From contig NZ_CP104970.1 in assembly GCF_025452195.1 (NCBI RefSeq), forward strand, positions 434,001-498,000: a DNA stretch of 64,000 nucleotides, read 5' to 3'. Under the pieces are notes generated by a model. The model was not told where the DNA came from and did not search any database. It saw only the letters and a list, made by a program, of their open reading frames with translations. Within the stretch, counting starts at the first letter, position 1; the number at the start of each line of letters is the position of its first letter. Below are positions 7,363-16,797 of this stretch, in pieces. The position numbers and the translations under genes are program-made. This DNA is from Phyllobacterium zundukense. GTDB lineage: Bacteria; Pseudomonadota; Alphaproteobacteria; Rhizobiales; Rhizobiaceae.

Positions 7363-8883
7363 ATGCGCGTTGCGAAAGCGCTTTTCCTCACACTCCTGCT
7401 CGGCGCCTTGATGCCGGCAACTTATGCTCAGGCCGAAGCGCTCAAGGTTGCTGGCCCTTGGGAGATCACCGGTATCGAACCGGCGCAGACCGGCTATGTC
7501 TTCAGCCGTCTCCAGGTTGCCGAGACGCTCGTCACCACTGACAAGGAGGGCGCGCTTATTGCGGGTCTTGCCGAAAGCTGGACGGTCTCGCAGGACGGGC
7601 TCGTCTGGACGTTCAAGCTGCGTGGCAACGCCGCCTTCCATGACGGAACGGCGGTAACAGCCAAGGCGACGGTTGCCAGCCTTCAACGGGCATTGGCAGG
7701 CGTCGGCGTTCTGTCCCAGGCTCCCATCGCCGATATTGCAAGCGAGGGGGCCGATGTCCGCATTCGCTTGACAAAACCGTTCTCCGCTCTTCCTGCCTAT
7801 TTGGTACATTTCAGCACGATTATCCTGGCGCCGTCCTCATTCGATGCAGCGGGCAAGATCACACAGATCGTCGGCACAGGCCCTTACAAGGTTAAGACCC
7901 TCACGCCACCGGCGCGGCTTGAACTGGGAGGTTCCGGCGCGTGGTGGGGCGGCAAGCCCGCCATCCAGGACGTGAGCTACCTTGCCGTGGGGCAGGGGGA
8001 AACCCGAGCGTTGATGGCCGAGAGCGGCGAGGCCGACCTCGTCTTTTCGATGCTTCCGGTTTCCGTGGACCGGCTGAAGGCCAATCCGAAGCTGAACGTT
8101 CAGATAGCGACCATCCCACGCACCCGCCTCCTGAAGGTCAACGCGGCATCGCCCTTCTTCGATCAGGTCGAGGAGCGGCAGGCGATCAGTGCTGCCATCG
8201 ACCGCGTCGGCACCACCAAAGTCATCCTGCGCAACGCCGATCTTGCCGCAACGCAACTCTTCCCACCCGCCATGAAGGGTTGGAATTCTCCTGATGTTCG
8301 GCCTCTCGTGAGAGATGTCGAGAAGGCAAAGGAGCTTTTGGCAAAAGCAGGCTGGGTGCCGGCAAGCGACGGCATTCTGGAGAAAGACGGCAAGCGCTTC
8401 AGCGTAACCATGCTTACCTATTCCAGCTGGCCGGAGCTTCCCCCGATTGCCACCGCACTTCAGGCCCAACTGCGGCAGGTCGGCATCGACGTCAAGGTTT
8501 CCGTCGGCAACAGCTCCGAAATCCCCGCTCGTCATCAGGACGGGACGTTGGAGATGGGACTGGTGTCGCGTCTTTACTCAATCGTCCCGGATCCCGTCGG
8601 CACGCTGCTCCAGGACTACGGCCCGGGCGGAAGCGACTGGGGCTCGATGGGCTGGGACAACAAGGAGATCCAGGGCATCGTCGAAAAGCTTGCGGCGACA
8701 AGTGATGTCACCGCCCGCGCGCCGCTCCAGGCCCGCGCCGTGGAAATCCTGCAAGAGGAGCTGCCGAGCATCCCGGTGACCTGGTCGGAGCTGGCTATCG
8801 TTTCCAGCAAGCGCATTTCCGGCGTCGAGGTTGATCCGCTTGAGGTCAACTACGGCCTTTCAGCCATCCACTGGGCAGAATGA
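7363..8883 (+). CDS. ABC transporter substrate-binding protein, family 5 (Dpp/Nik/Opp type)
   Basis: A 506-residue periplasmic receptor with a Sec signal peptide ending near TYAQAEA. Family-5 hallmarks are present: LAESWTVSQDGLVWTFKLR, the FHDGTAVTAKA segment, VGTGPYKV, and a C-terminal LPSIPVTW region. It heads a four-gene operon whose other genes overlap by ATGA junctions. Family 5 includes receptors for peptides, nickel, heme and opine-like metallophores. Its place directly behind a Zur-linked zinc block makes a metal or metal chelate the favoured cargo (inference), but the sequence alone does not exclude peptides. Confidence 0.85.
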   Translation: MRVAKALFLTLLLGALMPATYAQAEALKVAGPWEITGIEPAQTGYVFSRLQVAETLVTTDKEGALIAGLAESWTVSQDGLVWTFKLRGNAAFHDGTAVTAKATVASLQRALAGVGVLSQAPIADIASEGADVRIRLTKPFSALPAYLVHFSTIILAPSSFDAAGKITQIVGTGPYKVKTLTPPARLELGGSGAWWGGKPAIQDVSYLAVGQGETRALMAESGEADLVFSMLPVSVDRLKANPKLNVQIATIPRTRLLKVNAASPFFDQVEERQAISAAIDRVGTTKVILRNADLAATQLFPPAMKGWNSPDVRPLVRDVEKAKELLAKAGWVPASDGILEKDGKRFSVTMLTYSSWPELPPIATALQAQLRQVGIDVKVSVGNSSEIPARHQDGTLEMGLVSRLYSIVPDPVGTLLQDYGPGGSDWGSMGWDNKEIQGIVEKLAATSDVTARAPLQARAVEILQEELPSIPVTWSELAIVSSKRISGVEVDPLEVNYGLSAIHWAE

Positions 8884-8894
8884 GGGAAAGGCCT

Positions 8895-9833
8895 ATGCGA
8901 AACTTCCTTCTTGCACGCCTGCTGCAGGCTGGCATTGTCGCCATCGTGGTCGGAGCCCTTTGCTTCGTCCTCATGCGCGTGTTGCCCGGCGATGCCGCCA
9001 TGCGCATCGCGGCTGGCCGCTATGGACCGGATGCCCGCATTGCCGAGGCAGCCGAAAAAGTCCGGCTCGAATTGGGGCTCGATCGGCCGATTGCGACCCA
9101 GTTCCTCGAATGGCTTGGCAATCTGCTCCGCCTGGATTTTGGCCATTCTCTGGTCACGGGCGGCACTGTCGTGCATGAGTTGCAGGTGCAACTCGGCGCG
9201 TCCGTGTGGCTGGCTGCGGCCGCCCTTCTGTTGTCTCTCGTGATCGGGCCGATCATCGGCCTCTTCTCCGGCTTGAGGCCGGGAGGAGTTGCAGACCGTA
9301 TGGGCCTCATAGGCGCCGTGACTTTCCGCGCCATTCCACCATTCGTGCTGGGCTTGATCCTGATGCTGGTATTTTCCAAGCAACTCGGCTGGCTGCCGCC
9401 CGCAGGCTTCGGCTCACCGCGCGAAATCCTGCTGCCGGCGCTCACACTTGCACTCGGGCTTGCGGCCATGTCGAGCCGCGTCACGCGCAACGCCGTCGCT
9501 GCGGTCGCGCGGGCGCCTTACTTTGCCTTCGCCCGCTATAAGGGACTGCCCGAGGCTGTCGTGGTGCGTCGGCATGGATTGCGCAACGCAGCCATCCCCG
9601 TCATCTCCTATCTCGGATTGCAGGCGATCTACCTGATCGAGGGGGTCGTGGTGGTCGAGTCCCTGTTTGCCTATCCGGGGATCGGCCACGCCCTGGTGCA
9701 TGCGATCGTCGAACGAGACATCCCCATGGTGCAGGGAACAGCGCTGGTCATGGGGCTGATGTTTGTCGCCATCAGCGCCTTCGTCGATCTTCTTTCGCTT
9801 TGGCTCGATCCGCGCCAGAGGAGACCAGCATGA
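8895..9833 (+). CDS. ABC transporter permease, DppB/NikB type
   Basis: A 312-residue inner-membrane permease. The start MRNFLLARLLQAG is chosen because AGGGAAAGG lies just upstream; an earlier ATG overlapping the receptor stop gives five more residues. The first membrane segment is followed by the family's periplasmic segment RLELGLDRPIATQFLEWLGNL. The EAA-type coupling loop is in KGLPEAVVVRRHGLRNA, and the C-terminal GLMFVAISAFVDLLSLWLDPR matches the DppB ending. It pairs with the next gene to form the channel of the putative metal-chelate or peptide importer. Confidence 0.88.
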   Translation: MRNFLLARLLQAGIVAIVVGALCFVLMRVLPGDAAMRIAAGRYGPDARIAEAAEKVRLELGLDRPIATQFLEWLGNLLRLDFGHSLVTGGTVVHELQVQLGASVWLAAAALLLSLVIGPIIGLFSGLRPGGVADRMGLIGAVTFRAIPPFVLGLILMLVFSKQLGWLPPAGFGSPREILLPALTLALGLAAMSSRVTRNAVAAVARAPYFAFARYKGLPEAVVVRRHGLRNAAIPVISYLGLQAIYLIEGVVVVESLFAYPGIGHALVHAIVERDIPMVQGTALVMGLMFVAISAFVDLLSLWLDPRQRRPA

Positions 9834-10654
9834 GTCTATTGAACGACGTATCGTCCCCAAGGTTCAAGACCGGACCGGGAGCGGCGCGGTTGACCGGCGC
9901 CGGCCTCCTGATCCTGCTCGGCGCGTTTGCCCTTATCGGCCCGGCGGTCATCCCCGTGGACCCGTCGGCGCAGGACTTCGGCGCCAGCCTTGCTCCGATC
10001 GGCGGCGACTACGTGCTAGGCGCCGACCACTATGGGCGCAGCCTGCTGGCACGACTTGCCCACGGCGCACGCCTCTCCTTTGGCATGGCCTTCCTCACCA
10101 TGCTGGCGGCAGCCATACCCGGCGTTCTGCTGGGCCTGCTCGCGGCCAGGAAGGGCGGTTGGGCAGAAAGGGGTCTTGAACTTGTGGCGACCGTGGTTCT
10201 GGCACTGCCGGGATTGATGCTGGTGCTGCTCCTCCTGGCCTTCTCACCCGGCAATTATGGCCCGCTCTTCCTCGGACTGGCATTGACGCTCTGGGTGGAA
10301 TTCTACCGAGTGACGAAGGCAACCACGAAGACTGTGCTGGCCCAGCCGCATATCGAGGCGGCCCGCATGCTGGGTTTCGGATCGAGTTACATCCTGACGC
10401 GCTACGTCCTGCCGGTGATCGCGCCGATGATCGCGACACTTGCGGCCTTTGCGATGGCCAGCGCCATCATTGCGGTGTCGACCCTGAGCGCGATCAGCGT
10501 AGGCTTACAGCCTCCCACGCCAGAGCTTGGCAGCATGATCGTTGAACTCTTGCCTTATTACAGCGAGGCGCCGGTGCATGTGCTGCTTCCCGCCGGGCTC
10601 ATCTTCCTGCTTGTTCTCGGCCTGCAACTTCTCGCTCAGGGGGAGCGCGCATGA
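9830..10654 (+). CDS. ABC transporter permease, DppC/NikC type
   Basis: A 274-residue permease whose ATG overlaps the stop of the DppB-type gene, which fixes the start at MSLLNDVSSPR. It shows the DppC pattern: one N-terminal membrane segment, the periplasmic GGDYVLGADHYGRSLLARL motif, then the permease core with the coupling loop EAARMLGFGSSYILTRYVLP. It completes the membrane channel with the preceding permease, and its own stop overlaps the ATPase start. Confidence 0.88.
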   Translation: MSLLNDVSSPRFKTGPGAARLTGAGLLILLGAFALIGPAVIPVDPSAQDFGASLAPIGGDYVLGADHYGRSLLARLAHGARLSFGMAFLTMLAAAIPGVLLGLLAARKGGWAERGLELVATVVLALPGLMLVLLLLAFSPGNYGPLFLGLALTLWVEFYRVTKATTKTVLAQPHIEAARMLGFGSSYILTRYVLPVIAPMIATLAAFAMASAIIAVSTLSAISVGLQPPTPELGSMIVELLPYYSEAPVHVLLPAGLIFLLVLGLQLLAQGERA

Positions 10655-12081
10655 ACATCCAGGTAACCTCCGATCTTTCCGTCTCTGACTTGTCGATCCA
10701 TTCGGCCGGAGGTCGCATCGTCTCGGACATATCCCTGGCATTGGGAAGGGGGCAGCCCCTGACGTTGCTCGGCGAAAGCGGCTCAGGCAAATCGCTGGTC
10801 GCGCAAGCGATCATGGGCAATTTGCCGCCGGAACTGCATGCGACGGGACACGTGATGTTCAAGGGAGCGGACCTTCTCGATGAGTCTCCAACTGACCCAC
10901 GTCGTCGCTGGGGCAGAAGCATTGGCCTCTTGCCGCAGGAGCCTTGGCTGGCGCTCGATCCGACGATGCCCGTCCTGCCACAGGTCACGGAAATCCATCG
11001 CTACGTGAAGGGCAGGGCTGCTGCCGAAAGCGCGACTGCGGCGAAACGAAACCTGTCAGAGGTCTCTTTATCATCCGCGGAGGCCCTTTATCCCTTCCAG
11101 ATCTCCGGCGGCATGGGCCAGCGAGCGGCGATTGCCATGGCACACGCCGCCGACAGCGAACTCCTGATCGCCGACGAGCCGACCAAAGGCCTGGACACGA
11201 TGCTCAGGGACTCGGTGGTCGCTCGCCTGAGAGAGGAAGTGGACAGTGGGCGTCTGCTGCTAACCATCACCCACGATGTTGCGGTCGCCAGAGCCCTTGG
11301 CGGAACGATAGGCGTCATGCTGGATGGCCGCCTTGTTGAATACGGTCCCGCCGAAAAGCTGTTCGAGGCGCCCGAACATGCTTACACCAAAGCCCTTCTT
11401 TCGTCCGAGCCTTCGCAGTGGGAGCGACGCGCGCCGGCTGCATCCGGGGGACTGGTCATTGCCGGGCGAGGGCTCAAAAAAAGCTATGGCGGTAACCCCC
11501 TTTTCTCCGACCTGGATATCGAAGTTTCTGCGGGCGAGATCGTCTCGGTCTTGGGGCCGAGCGGTTGCGGCAAGACCACTATTGGCAATATCCTTTTGGG
11601 CCTGACGTCGCCCGATGCTGGCGTGGTCGAGCGCACGGCCGGGCTGTCGTCGCTGCGTTTTCAGAAACTCTATCAGGACCCGCCCGCGGCCTTCGCACCC
11701 CATCAGACGATCCGCAAGGCATTGAAGGATCTGGCTCGTCTCCATGGCAAGCACTGGAAAGTCATCGAGGAACTACAGGACCGCCTGCGCTTACCGGCGA
11801 GCCTGCTCGATCGCCTGCCAGGCCAGATTTCGGGCGGCGAATTGCAGCGGTTCGCGCTGCTGCGCGCCCTGCTGCTCGAACCTGCGTTTCTCTTTGCAGA
11901 TGAGGCGACGTCCCGGCTTGACCCCGTCAGCCAGATGGAGGTTGTCACGTTCTTAATGGAGATCGTCCGGGAAACTGGTCTTGCTGTCCTAATGGTTACT
12001 CACGACCTTCACATGGCTGAAAGGATTTCAACGCGCGTAGTGACGCTGGAAACGGGAGCGGCGCATGCGGCAATGCGGTAA
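10651..12081 (+). CDS. fused double ABC ATPase (DppD-DppF type)
   Basis: A 476-residue protein with two complete nucleotide-binding domains, so one gene supplies what dppD and dppF normally supply. Domain 1 has Walker A GESGSGKSL, signature ISGGMGQR and Walker B LLIADEPTKGLD. Domain 2 (from about residue 265) has GPSGCGKTT, ISGGELQR and FLFADEATSRLD. The start overlaps the upstream permease stop. The usual C-terminal oligopeptide-transporter extension of DppD/F is reduced, and the domains are compact, as in nickel or metallophore importers. Cargo is inferred from the zinc context only. Confidence 0.88.
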   Translation: MNIQVTSDLSVSDLSIHSAGGRIVSDISLALGRGQPLTLLGESGSGKSLVAQAIMGNLPPELHATGHVMFKGADLLDESPTDPRRRWGRSIGLLPQEPWLALDPTMPVLPQVTEIHRYVKGRAAAESATAAKRNLSEVSLSSAEALYPFQISGGMGQRAAIAMAHAADSELLIADEPTKGLDTMLRDSVVARLREEVDSGRLLLTITHDVAVARALGGTIGVMLDGRLVEYGPAEKLFEAPEHAYTKALLSSEPSQWERRAPAASGGLVIAGRGLKKSYGGNPLFSDLDIEVSAGEIVSVLGPSGCGKTTIGNILLGLTSPDAGVVERTAGLSSLRFQKLYQDPPAAFAPHQTIRKALKDLARLHGKHWKVIEELQDRLRLPASLLDRLPGQISGGELQRFALLRALLLEPAFLFADEATSRLDPVSQMEVVTFLMEIVRETGLAVLMVTHDLHMAERISTRVVTLETGAAHAAMR

Positions 12082-12250
12082 ATCCGGGAGTTATGGTGAG
12101 CCTCCGCCATGGAGATAGGGGGCAGTGGTTCGAACTCGCTGAAGGCCGTCGATGATTGTTACGCTGCGATTTTCGGAACGCGCCGCTCGACCAATCGCAG
12201 GAATCGTTGGTTGCGTGCCCTCGCAACCAACAGGGATGTTTGCATTTGCC

Positions 12251-13099
12251 TTACCTCGTTTGCTCGCCGATGGTTTTGGCAACAGTCCGTTCCTTTGTCT
12301 GGCGTACCGCGGCACCGACGCCCAGAAGCCCGAGAACCTTGTCCCGCAGGCGGATGAACTCCGGGGTGGACCGGTCTTGACGTGCTTGCTCGGGAATAGA
12401 GAGGATGGTGGCGATGCGGCCGGGGTGAGGCTGCATGACGACGATCCGATGTCCGAGATGAACCGCCTCGTCGACGTCATGGGTGACTAGTAGAGCCGTC
12501 GTCCCCTCATGTTGAACGATCCGTTTAAGTTCGTCCTGCAACCTGAGACGCGTTAGCGCATCCAATGCACCGAGCGGCTCATCAAGAAGCAGGAACCGCG
12601 GCCGGTTGACGAGCGCCCGGGCGATGGCAACGCGCTGCGCCATTCCACCCGAGAGCTGTGCCGGGTAGGCTTTCGTAAACTGTGTCAGACCAACGAGCTC
12701 GATATGCTCGCGCACCGTCTCCTTCTTTGCGGTCCGTGATAAAGGGCTGCGTCGCAACGCAGCCGCGACATTTCCCTCGACCGTGAGCCAGGGCAATAGT
12801 CTGTGATCCTGAAAAACGATCGAACGATCGAGACCTGGCCGATGGACCCGCGTGCCGTCGACGAGGATATCCCCGCTATAGTCGAGATCGAGGCCTAGAA
12901 TAAGCCGCAACAAAGTGGACTTCCCGCAGCCTGACGCGCCCACGATGGTGACGAACTCTCCGGTCTTGACGGAAAGATCGACACCGGCAAGCACCTTCAG
13001 CTCTCGCCCGGCCACATTGAAGCTCTTGTCGAGATGACGGATTTCAAGTGACGGCGCGACATTAACCTGAAAAGCGGGCGATGGGGATATCTGGTTCAT
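12251..13099 (-). CDS. ABC transporter ATPase, SsuB/TauB type
   Basis: A 282-residue ATPase of the nitrate/sulfonate/taurine family. Walker A is GASGCGKST, the signature LSGGMAQR, Walker B FLLLDEPLGALD, and the switch is THDVDEA. The start at MNQISPSP is chosen because AGGAGAA lies six bases upstream and the ATG overlaps the permease stop in an ATGA junction; an earlier ATG has no ribosome site. It ends the minus-strand operon that begins with atsK and energises uptake of sulfate esters or sulfonates. Confidence 0.88.
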   Translation of the reverse strand: MNQISPSPAFQVNVAPSLEIRHLDKSFNVAGRELKVLAGVDLSVKTGEFVTIVGASGCGKSTLLRLILGLDLDYSGDILVDGTRVHRPGLDRSIVFQDHRLLPWLTVEGNVAAALRRSPLSRTAKKETVREHIELVGLTQFTKAYPAQLSGGMAQRVAIARALVNRPRFLLLDEPLGALDALTRLRLQDELKRIVQHEGTTALLVTHDVDEAVHLGHRIVVMQPHPGRIATILSIPEQARQDRSTPEFIRLRDKVLGLLGVGAAVRQTKERTVAKTIGEQTR

Positions 13100-13884
13100 C
13101 TCGTTCTTCTCCTGAGAAGCCATGTTTCCAGCCAGAGGGCTGAGGTATTGTAGAAGAGGCCGATCACGGCCAGGATGATGATGCCGAGAAAGAGTAGATC
13201 CATCTCAAACAGCTGGCTCCCCTCGTTAAGCCTGCCGCCGATTCCCGGCGTCACATTGAGGAAAAGCTCCGAGCCAATTGTCGCCAGCCAGGCATAGATC
13301 AGAGCGCCATACAGGCCCGTGAATATGGAGGGGAGTGCACCAGGCAGAGCAACGAGACGCGCAAAGTCGATCCGGCTGAAGATCAACACTTCCGACAGCT
13401 CCCGGTAGGCTGGAGGCAGCCCTCTCACGCCCTGCCACGTATTGATGACCACCGGTTGAAATGCGGCGACGGCGATGAAGGCGATCTTCCCGGCATCCGC
13501 GCCACCAAACCAAACTGACAAGAGCGGTACCCAGGCGAAAAGCGCGATCTGACGAAAGGCCAGCAGGCTAGGGCCGATAATCCGCTCCGCTGTGCGCGAG
13601 AAGCCAAGTGCCAGGCCGAGCAACAGGCCGGCGGATGCGCCAATCGCAAAGCCGGTGATATTTCGCCTAAGGCTCTCACTGATATCGAAGGCCAGCGTGC
13701 CGGTGGTGAATTCCGTTCTGGCGCGAGCAACCACTGCTGCTGGCGAAGGAACGAAACGGGGATCCACCCATGCAAACCGCGTTGCCGCCAGCCAAAGAAG
13801 GAAGATAGCTCCGAAAGCCAGAAAAGGGCGCCAATGCCGCGCTACGCTACGAAGCAAATGGAAAGGCGAGGTGTCAGCGGCCAT
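13096..13884 (-). CDS. ABC transporter permease, SsuC/TauC type
   Basis: A 262-residue inner-membrane protein with about six membrane segments and the BPD permease signature around AYRELSEVLIFSRIDFARLVALPGALP, the coupling loop. It overlaps the second permease of the operon upstream by 11 bases and the ATPase gene downstream by four. Two non-identical SsuC-type permeases in a row suggest a heterodimeric channel for the alkyl-sulfate/sulfonate importer, rather than the usual SsuC homodimer. Confidence 0.87.
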   Translation of the reverse strand: MAADTSPFHLLRSVARHWRPFLAFGAIFLLWLAATRFAWVDPRFVPSPAAVVARARTEFTTGTLAFDISESLRRNITGFAIGASAGLLLGLALGFSRTAERIIGPSLLAFRQIALFAWVPLLSVWFGGADAGKIAFIAVAAFQPVVINTWQGVRGLPPAYRELSEVLIFSRIDFARLVALPGALPSIFTGLYGALIYAWLATIGSELFLNVTPGIGGRLNEGSQLFEMDLLFLGIIILAVIGLFYNTSALWLETWLLRRRTR

Positions 13885-14698
13885 GGGCGTCCTCCGTCTT
13901 CCAAGGCTGGACGAAGCGTTCCAGATATTGGAGTGTCGTGTTAAGCAACAAGCCGATCGCCGCGATAACCAGCATGGCGACGATAACGAGTTCCAGCTGG
14001 AAGAGCTGGCGGCCCCAGGTCATCAAGTAGCCAAGACCTTCGAACGACGCGAACAATTCGACAATCACCAGGTTCTGCCAGGCGGCCGCCAATCCCTCGC
14101 GAAGGCCGGTGAAAAGAGATGGCAGTGCGGCTGGCAGGACAATCGTCGACACACGCTGCAGCGGGGTGAAATCGAGGACGCGTCCGAGTTCCACGAGTTT
14201 TGGGGAGACGTCGGCAATGCTGCGTGTGGTCGCCAATATCACCGGTATCGTTGTCGACCACGCGATACTGACATATTTGAGCTCCTCATCGATGCCAACA
14301 TACAGGACGAGAAGTGGCAGCCAAGCCAGCATGTTCACTTGGGCAATGGCCGTGAAGACCGGACAGATGAACGCTCTAACGCGGGGCAGGAGACCGAGAG
14401 CCGCTCCGGCAACGAGACCCAGCGTCGCTCCAATTGCGAAACCGATGGCAACGCGCCGCAGGCTTTGAAGGGTGTGTTCGGCAAGTGACCCGTCGCGCGA
14501 CAGTTCCACGACCGTTGTCCAGACCACGTCAGGAGCGGGCAAGATCTGTTCCGGCAGCCAGCCGAAGCGCGATGAAAACCCCCATGCCAGCAACAGCGCT
14601 AACGGTAGTGAAATCCCGTAGGTGATGTCGGCCAAAGCCGGCAATAACCTGGTGAATTGTCGCTCTGCAGGCGGATCGGCCGAAACAGTCAAGGTCAT
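13874..14698 (-). CDS. ABC transporter permease, SsuC/TauC type (second subunit)
   Basis: A 274-residue permease. The start MTLTVSADPPAE has AGAGGA upstream; a longer frame adds 20 residues rich in Arg and Gly with no ribosome site. It has about six membrane segments, with the coupling loop near LGRVLDFTPLQRVSTIVLPAA. It stands between the receptor gene (61 bases upstream) and the partner permease (overlapping), as expected for a heterodimeric importer channel. Confidence 0.86.
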   Translation of the reverse strand: MTLTVSADPPAERQFTRLLPALADITYGISLPLALLLAWGFSSRFGWLPEQILPAPDVVWTTVVELSRDGSLAEHTLQSLRRVAIGFAIGATLGLVAGAALGLLPRVRAFICPVFTAIAQVNMLAWLPLLVLYVGIDEELKYVSIAWSTTIPVILATTRSIADVSPKLVELGRVLDFTPLQRVSTIVLPAALPSLFTGLREGLAAAWQNLVIVELFASFEGLGYLMTWGRQLFQLELVIVAMLVIAAIGLLLNTTLQYLERFVQPWKTEDAHGR

Positions 14699-14758
14699 CG
14701 TTTGTCCTCTTGGGAAGGAGCCACCCGCGCCGTTTGCGCGGGCTCGGCCCCGCGGCAT

Positions 14759-15844
14759 TCAGTTCGTCTGCTTCTTGTCGAGGTCACCCGGCTTGGCGAT
14801 CTCGCCGTTGGCCGTGTAGCTTGACCAGTAATTCTCCAGCTTCAGTTCCTTGAGCGCTTGCTGCAGATATTTCGGCTCCAACCAGGCGTCGACATCGACA
14901 TCGCCCTTAATCAAGCCGTAGGTTTTTGCCCGCGTGACCTGGTCCTTGTAGCGGGCGACGACGAAATCATCGATGAGGGGATTGAGCCGGTTCGCAAGAG
15001 TGTCACCTTCAATGTCCGCTTCGAAGGCATCTTTCGGGAAGCCGGAAAGCGCCCAACCATCGAAGACCTCGTCCTTGTTGGCTGGATCGGAGGCAAAGGC
15101 CGCTGCTTTCACAAAGGTGGTGACCACCCGCTGCGTAATATCAGGATGGGCTTGTTCGAAGGCGGTCGTGACGAGATAGGACGTGTTCCGGCCGAGCGTC
15201 CGATCGTCGCCCTTGGTGGTGTAGACGATCTTCACGATCCCTTTCTTCGCCAGCGCCAGATACTCCGGGCCGCCAAACACGGCGTCAACATTGCCAGACG
15301 TGAGTGCCGGTACGGCAGCATTGGTGTCGAGATTGATAAAGCGGACGTCCTTTTCCGTGAGGCCGTGGGTGGACAATACGTGGTCCGTGGCCAGCTGCAG
15401 ATTGGTTCCCTTGAAGAGCGCGACCTTCTTGCCCTTCACGTCGTCGATGGATTTGATATCGCTGTTGGCCGGCACGGCGAGATAGATCGGCTCATGCCGG
15501 CTGGTGGCGAAAAGGAACCTGTGCTCAAGCCCGCGCGACCTGCCGACGATCGCCGGCAGGTCGCCGAGCAGGAAGAAATCGAGCTGCTTTGCCGCAACGG
15601 ATTCGTTGAGCGCAGGACCAGCGCCACGAAAGAAGGTCCACTCGACCTTGATGTCCTTGTCGGAGGCGAATTCCTTTTCTATGAGCTCTCGGGCCCGCGC
15701 ATAGGAAGTCGCATCCCCGTACGAATATTGCTTGTTGTCAAGGCCAATACCGGGATGGCCGAAGCGGATGGTCAATTCCTCTGCTGAGGCAGAGCTAAGC
15801 GCGGTGATAAGTGCGGCAAGCGCCGCGAAGATACGAAGTTTCAT
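14759..15844 (-). CDS. sulfate-ester/sulfonate-binding periplasmic receptor, AtsR/SsuA-like
   Basis: A 361-residue receptor with a clear Sec signal peptide ending ALSSASAEE. It belongs to the SsuA/TauA/NMT1-like fold, as shown by LTIRFGHPG, VDAVFGGPEYLALA and the paired-lobe layout. It is larger than typical SsuA (about 310-320), in line with AtsR-type proteins that travel with AtsK. It lies 24 bases behind atsK and starts the transport part of the operon. The likely cargo is alkyl sulfates or sulfonates used as sulfur source. Confidence 0.82.
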   Translation of the reverse strand: MKLRIFAALAALITALSSASAEELTIRFGHPGIGLDNKQYSYGDATSYARARELIEKEFASDKDIKVEWTFFRGAGPALNESVAAKQLDFFLLGDLPAIVGRSRGLEHRFLFATSRHEPIYLAVPANSDIKSIDDVKGKKVALFKGTNLQLATDHVLSTHGLTEKDVRFINLDTNAAVPALTSGNVDAVFGGPEYLALAKKGIVKIVYTTKGDDRTLGRNTSYLVTTAFEQAHPDITQRVVTTFVKAAAFASDPANKDEVFDGWALSGFPKDAFEADIEGDTLANRLNPLIDDFVVARYKDQVTRAKTYGLIKGDVDVDAWLEPKYLQQALKELKLENYWSSYTANGEIAKPGDLDKKQTN

Positions 15845-15867
15845 GATCTTTCCCCCTTTGAACGCGG

Positions 15868-16797
15868 TCAGGCTGCTTTCGCCGCCGGCTTGGCTGCCTT
15901 GACATGGGTTACGCTGCGGCGACCGTCGACGCTGACAGGAACGTCACCGTCAACCGTGGCACGGCGCACGACCCGGTGCTGGTCGCCATAGTCGTTGACC
16001 GCATAATGCTGGGTGGCGCGGTTGTCCCAGATAGCGACATCACCAGCTTGCCAGCGCCACCGCACGGTATTTTCCGGAGCAGTGATATAGGACTGGAACA
16101 CCTCGTAGAGTTTTGCGGAATCGCTCTTGGACAGGCCGACGAGGCGCTGCACGAAATTGCCCAGCAGCAGGGACCTTTCCCCGGTTTCTGGATGGACGCG
16201 CACGACCGGATGCTCGGTTTCGTAGATTGTCGATGTGAAGACTTCCTCGTAATGCTTCTTCTCTTCGGCGGTGGCACGCGGGCGCACGGCCGCGTAGTCG
16301 TAGGCGTTGCTGTGAATGGCCCATAGATTGTCAGCCAATAGTTTGAGCGGCGCCGGCAGGCTTTCGTATGCGGCGTGGGTATTGGACCAAAGCGTATCGC
16401 CCCCAGCTGCCGGAATGACCACGCCGCGAAGGACCGAGAATTTCGGATAGGCATCCACGAAGGTCACGTCGGTATGCCACTGGTCTGCCCTGCCGCCGCC
16501 CCGACTGGAATCGAGATTGAGGATTGAGGCCGTGCCTGCCACAGGTCCTTGTGTAGGGTGAGGTACAAGGTCACCCAGACGCCGCGCGAACAATTCCTGC
16601 TCCGCGTCGTCGAGATGCTCCTGGCCGCGGAAGAAAATCACCTTGTGATTTAAAAGAAGCCGGTTGATGGCTGCTATCGTTGCATCCGAAAGGTCTGCGC
16701 CAAGGCGGACAACTCTGATTTCGGCTCCGACACGGCCGGTCAGCGGTACAACGTCGGACTGAGGAATGGTCTGATTAACAAGGACTGGGTTGCTCAT
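15868..16797 (-). CDS. atsK: alkylsulfatase dioxygenase AtsK (Fe(II)/2-oxoglutarate-dependent)
   Basis: A 309-residue TauD/TfdA-family enzyme. The start [10 protein letters not shown] has AGGAG upstream; the frame could extend 38 residues but without support. The iron-binding facial triad is seen as His108 and Asp110 in QWHTDVTF and His264 in TQHYAVND, and the 2-oxoglutarate contacts are Arg275 and Arg279. These positions coincide with those I recall for Pseudomonas putida AtsK. It oxidises medium-chain alkyl sulfates, releasing sulfate and an aldehyde, and is normally induced by sulfate starvation. The operon behind it supplies the matching importer. Confidence 0.9.
   Translation of the reverse strand: MSNPVLVNQTIPQSDVVPLTGRVGAEIRVVRLGADLSDATIAAINRLLLNHKVIFFRGQEHLDDAEQELFARRLGDLVPHPTQGPVAGTASILNLDSSRGGGRADQWHTDVTFVDAYPKFSVLRGVVIPAAGGDTLWSNTHAAYESLPAPLKLLADNLWAIHSNAYDYAAVRPRATAEEKKHYEEVFTSTIYETEHPVVRVHPETGERSLLLGNFVQRLVGLSKSDSAKLYEVFQSYITAPENTVRWRWQAGDVAIWDNRATQHYAVNDYGDQHRVVRRATVDGDVPVSVDGRRSVTHVKAAKPAAKAA

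Noticed and set aside
12110..12160. tRNA-like GGTTCGAA segment
   Set aside because: No acceptor stem or cloverleaf pairing could be formed around it.
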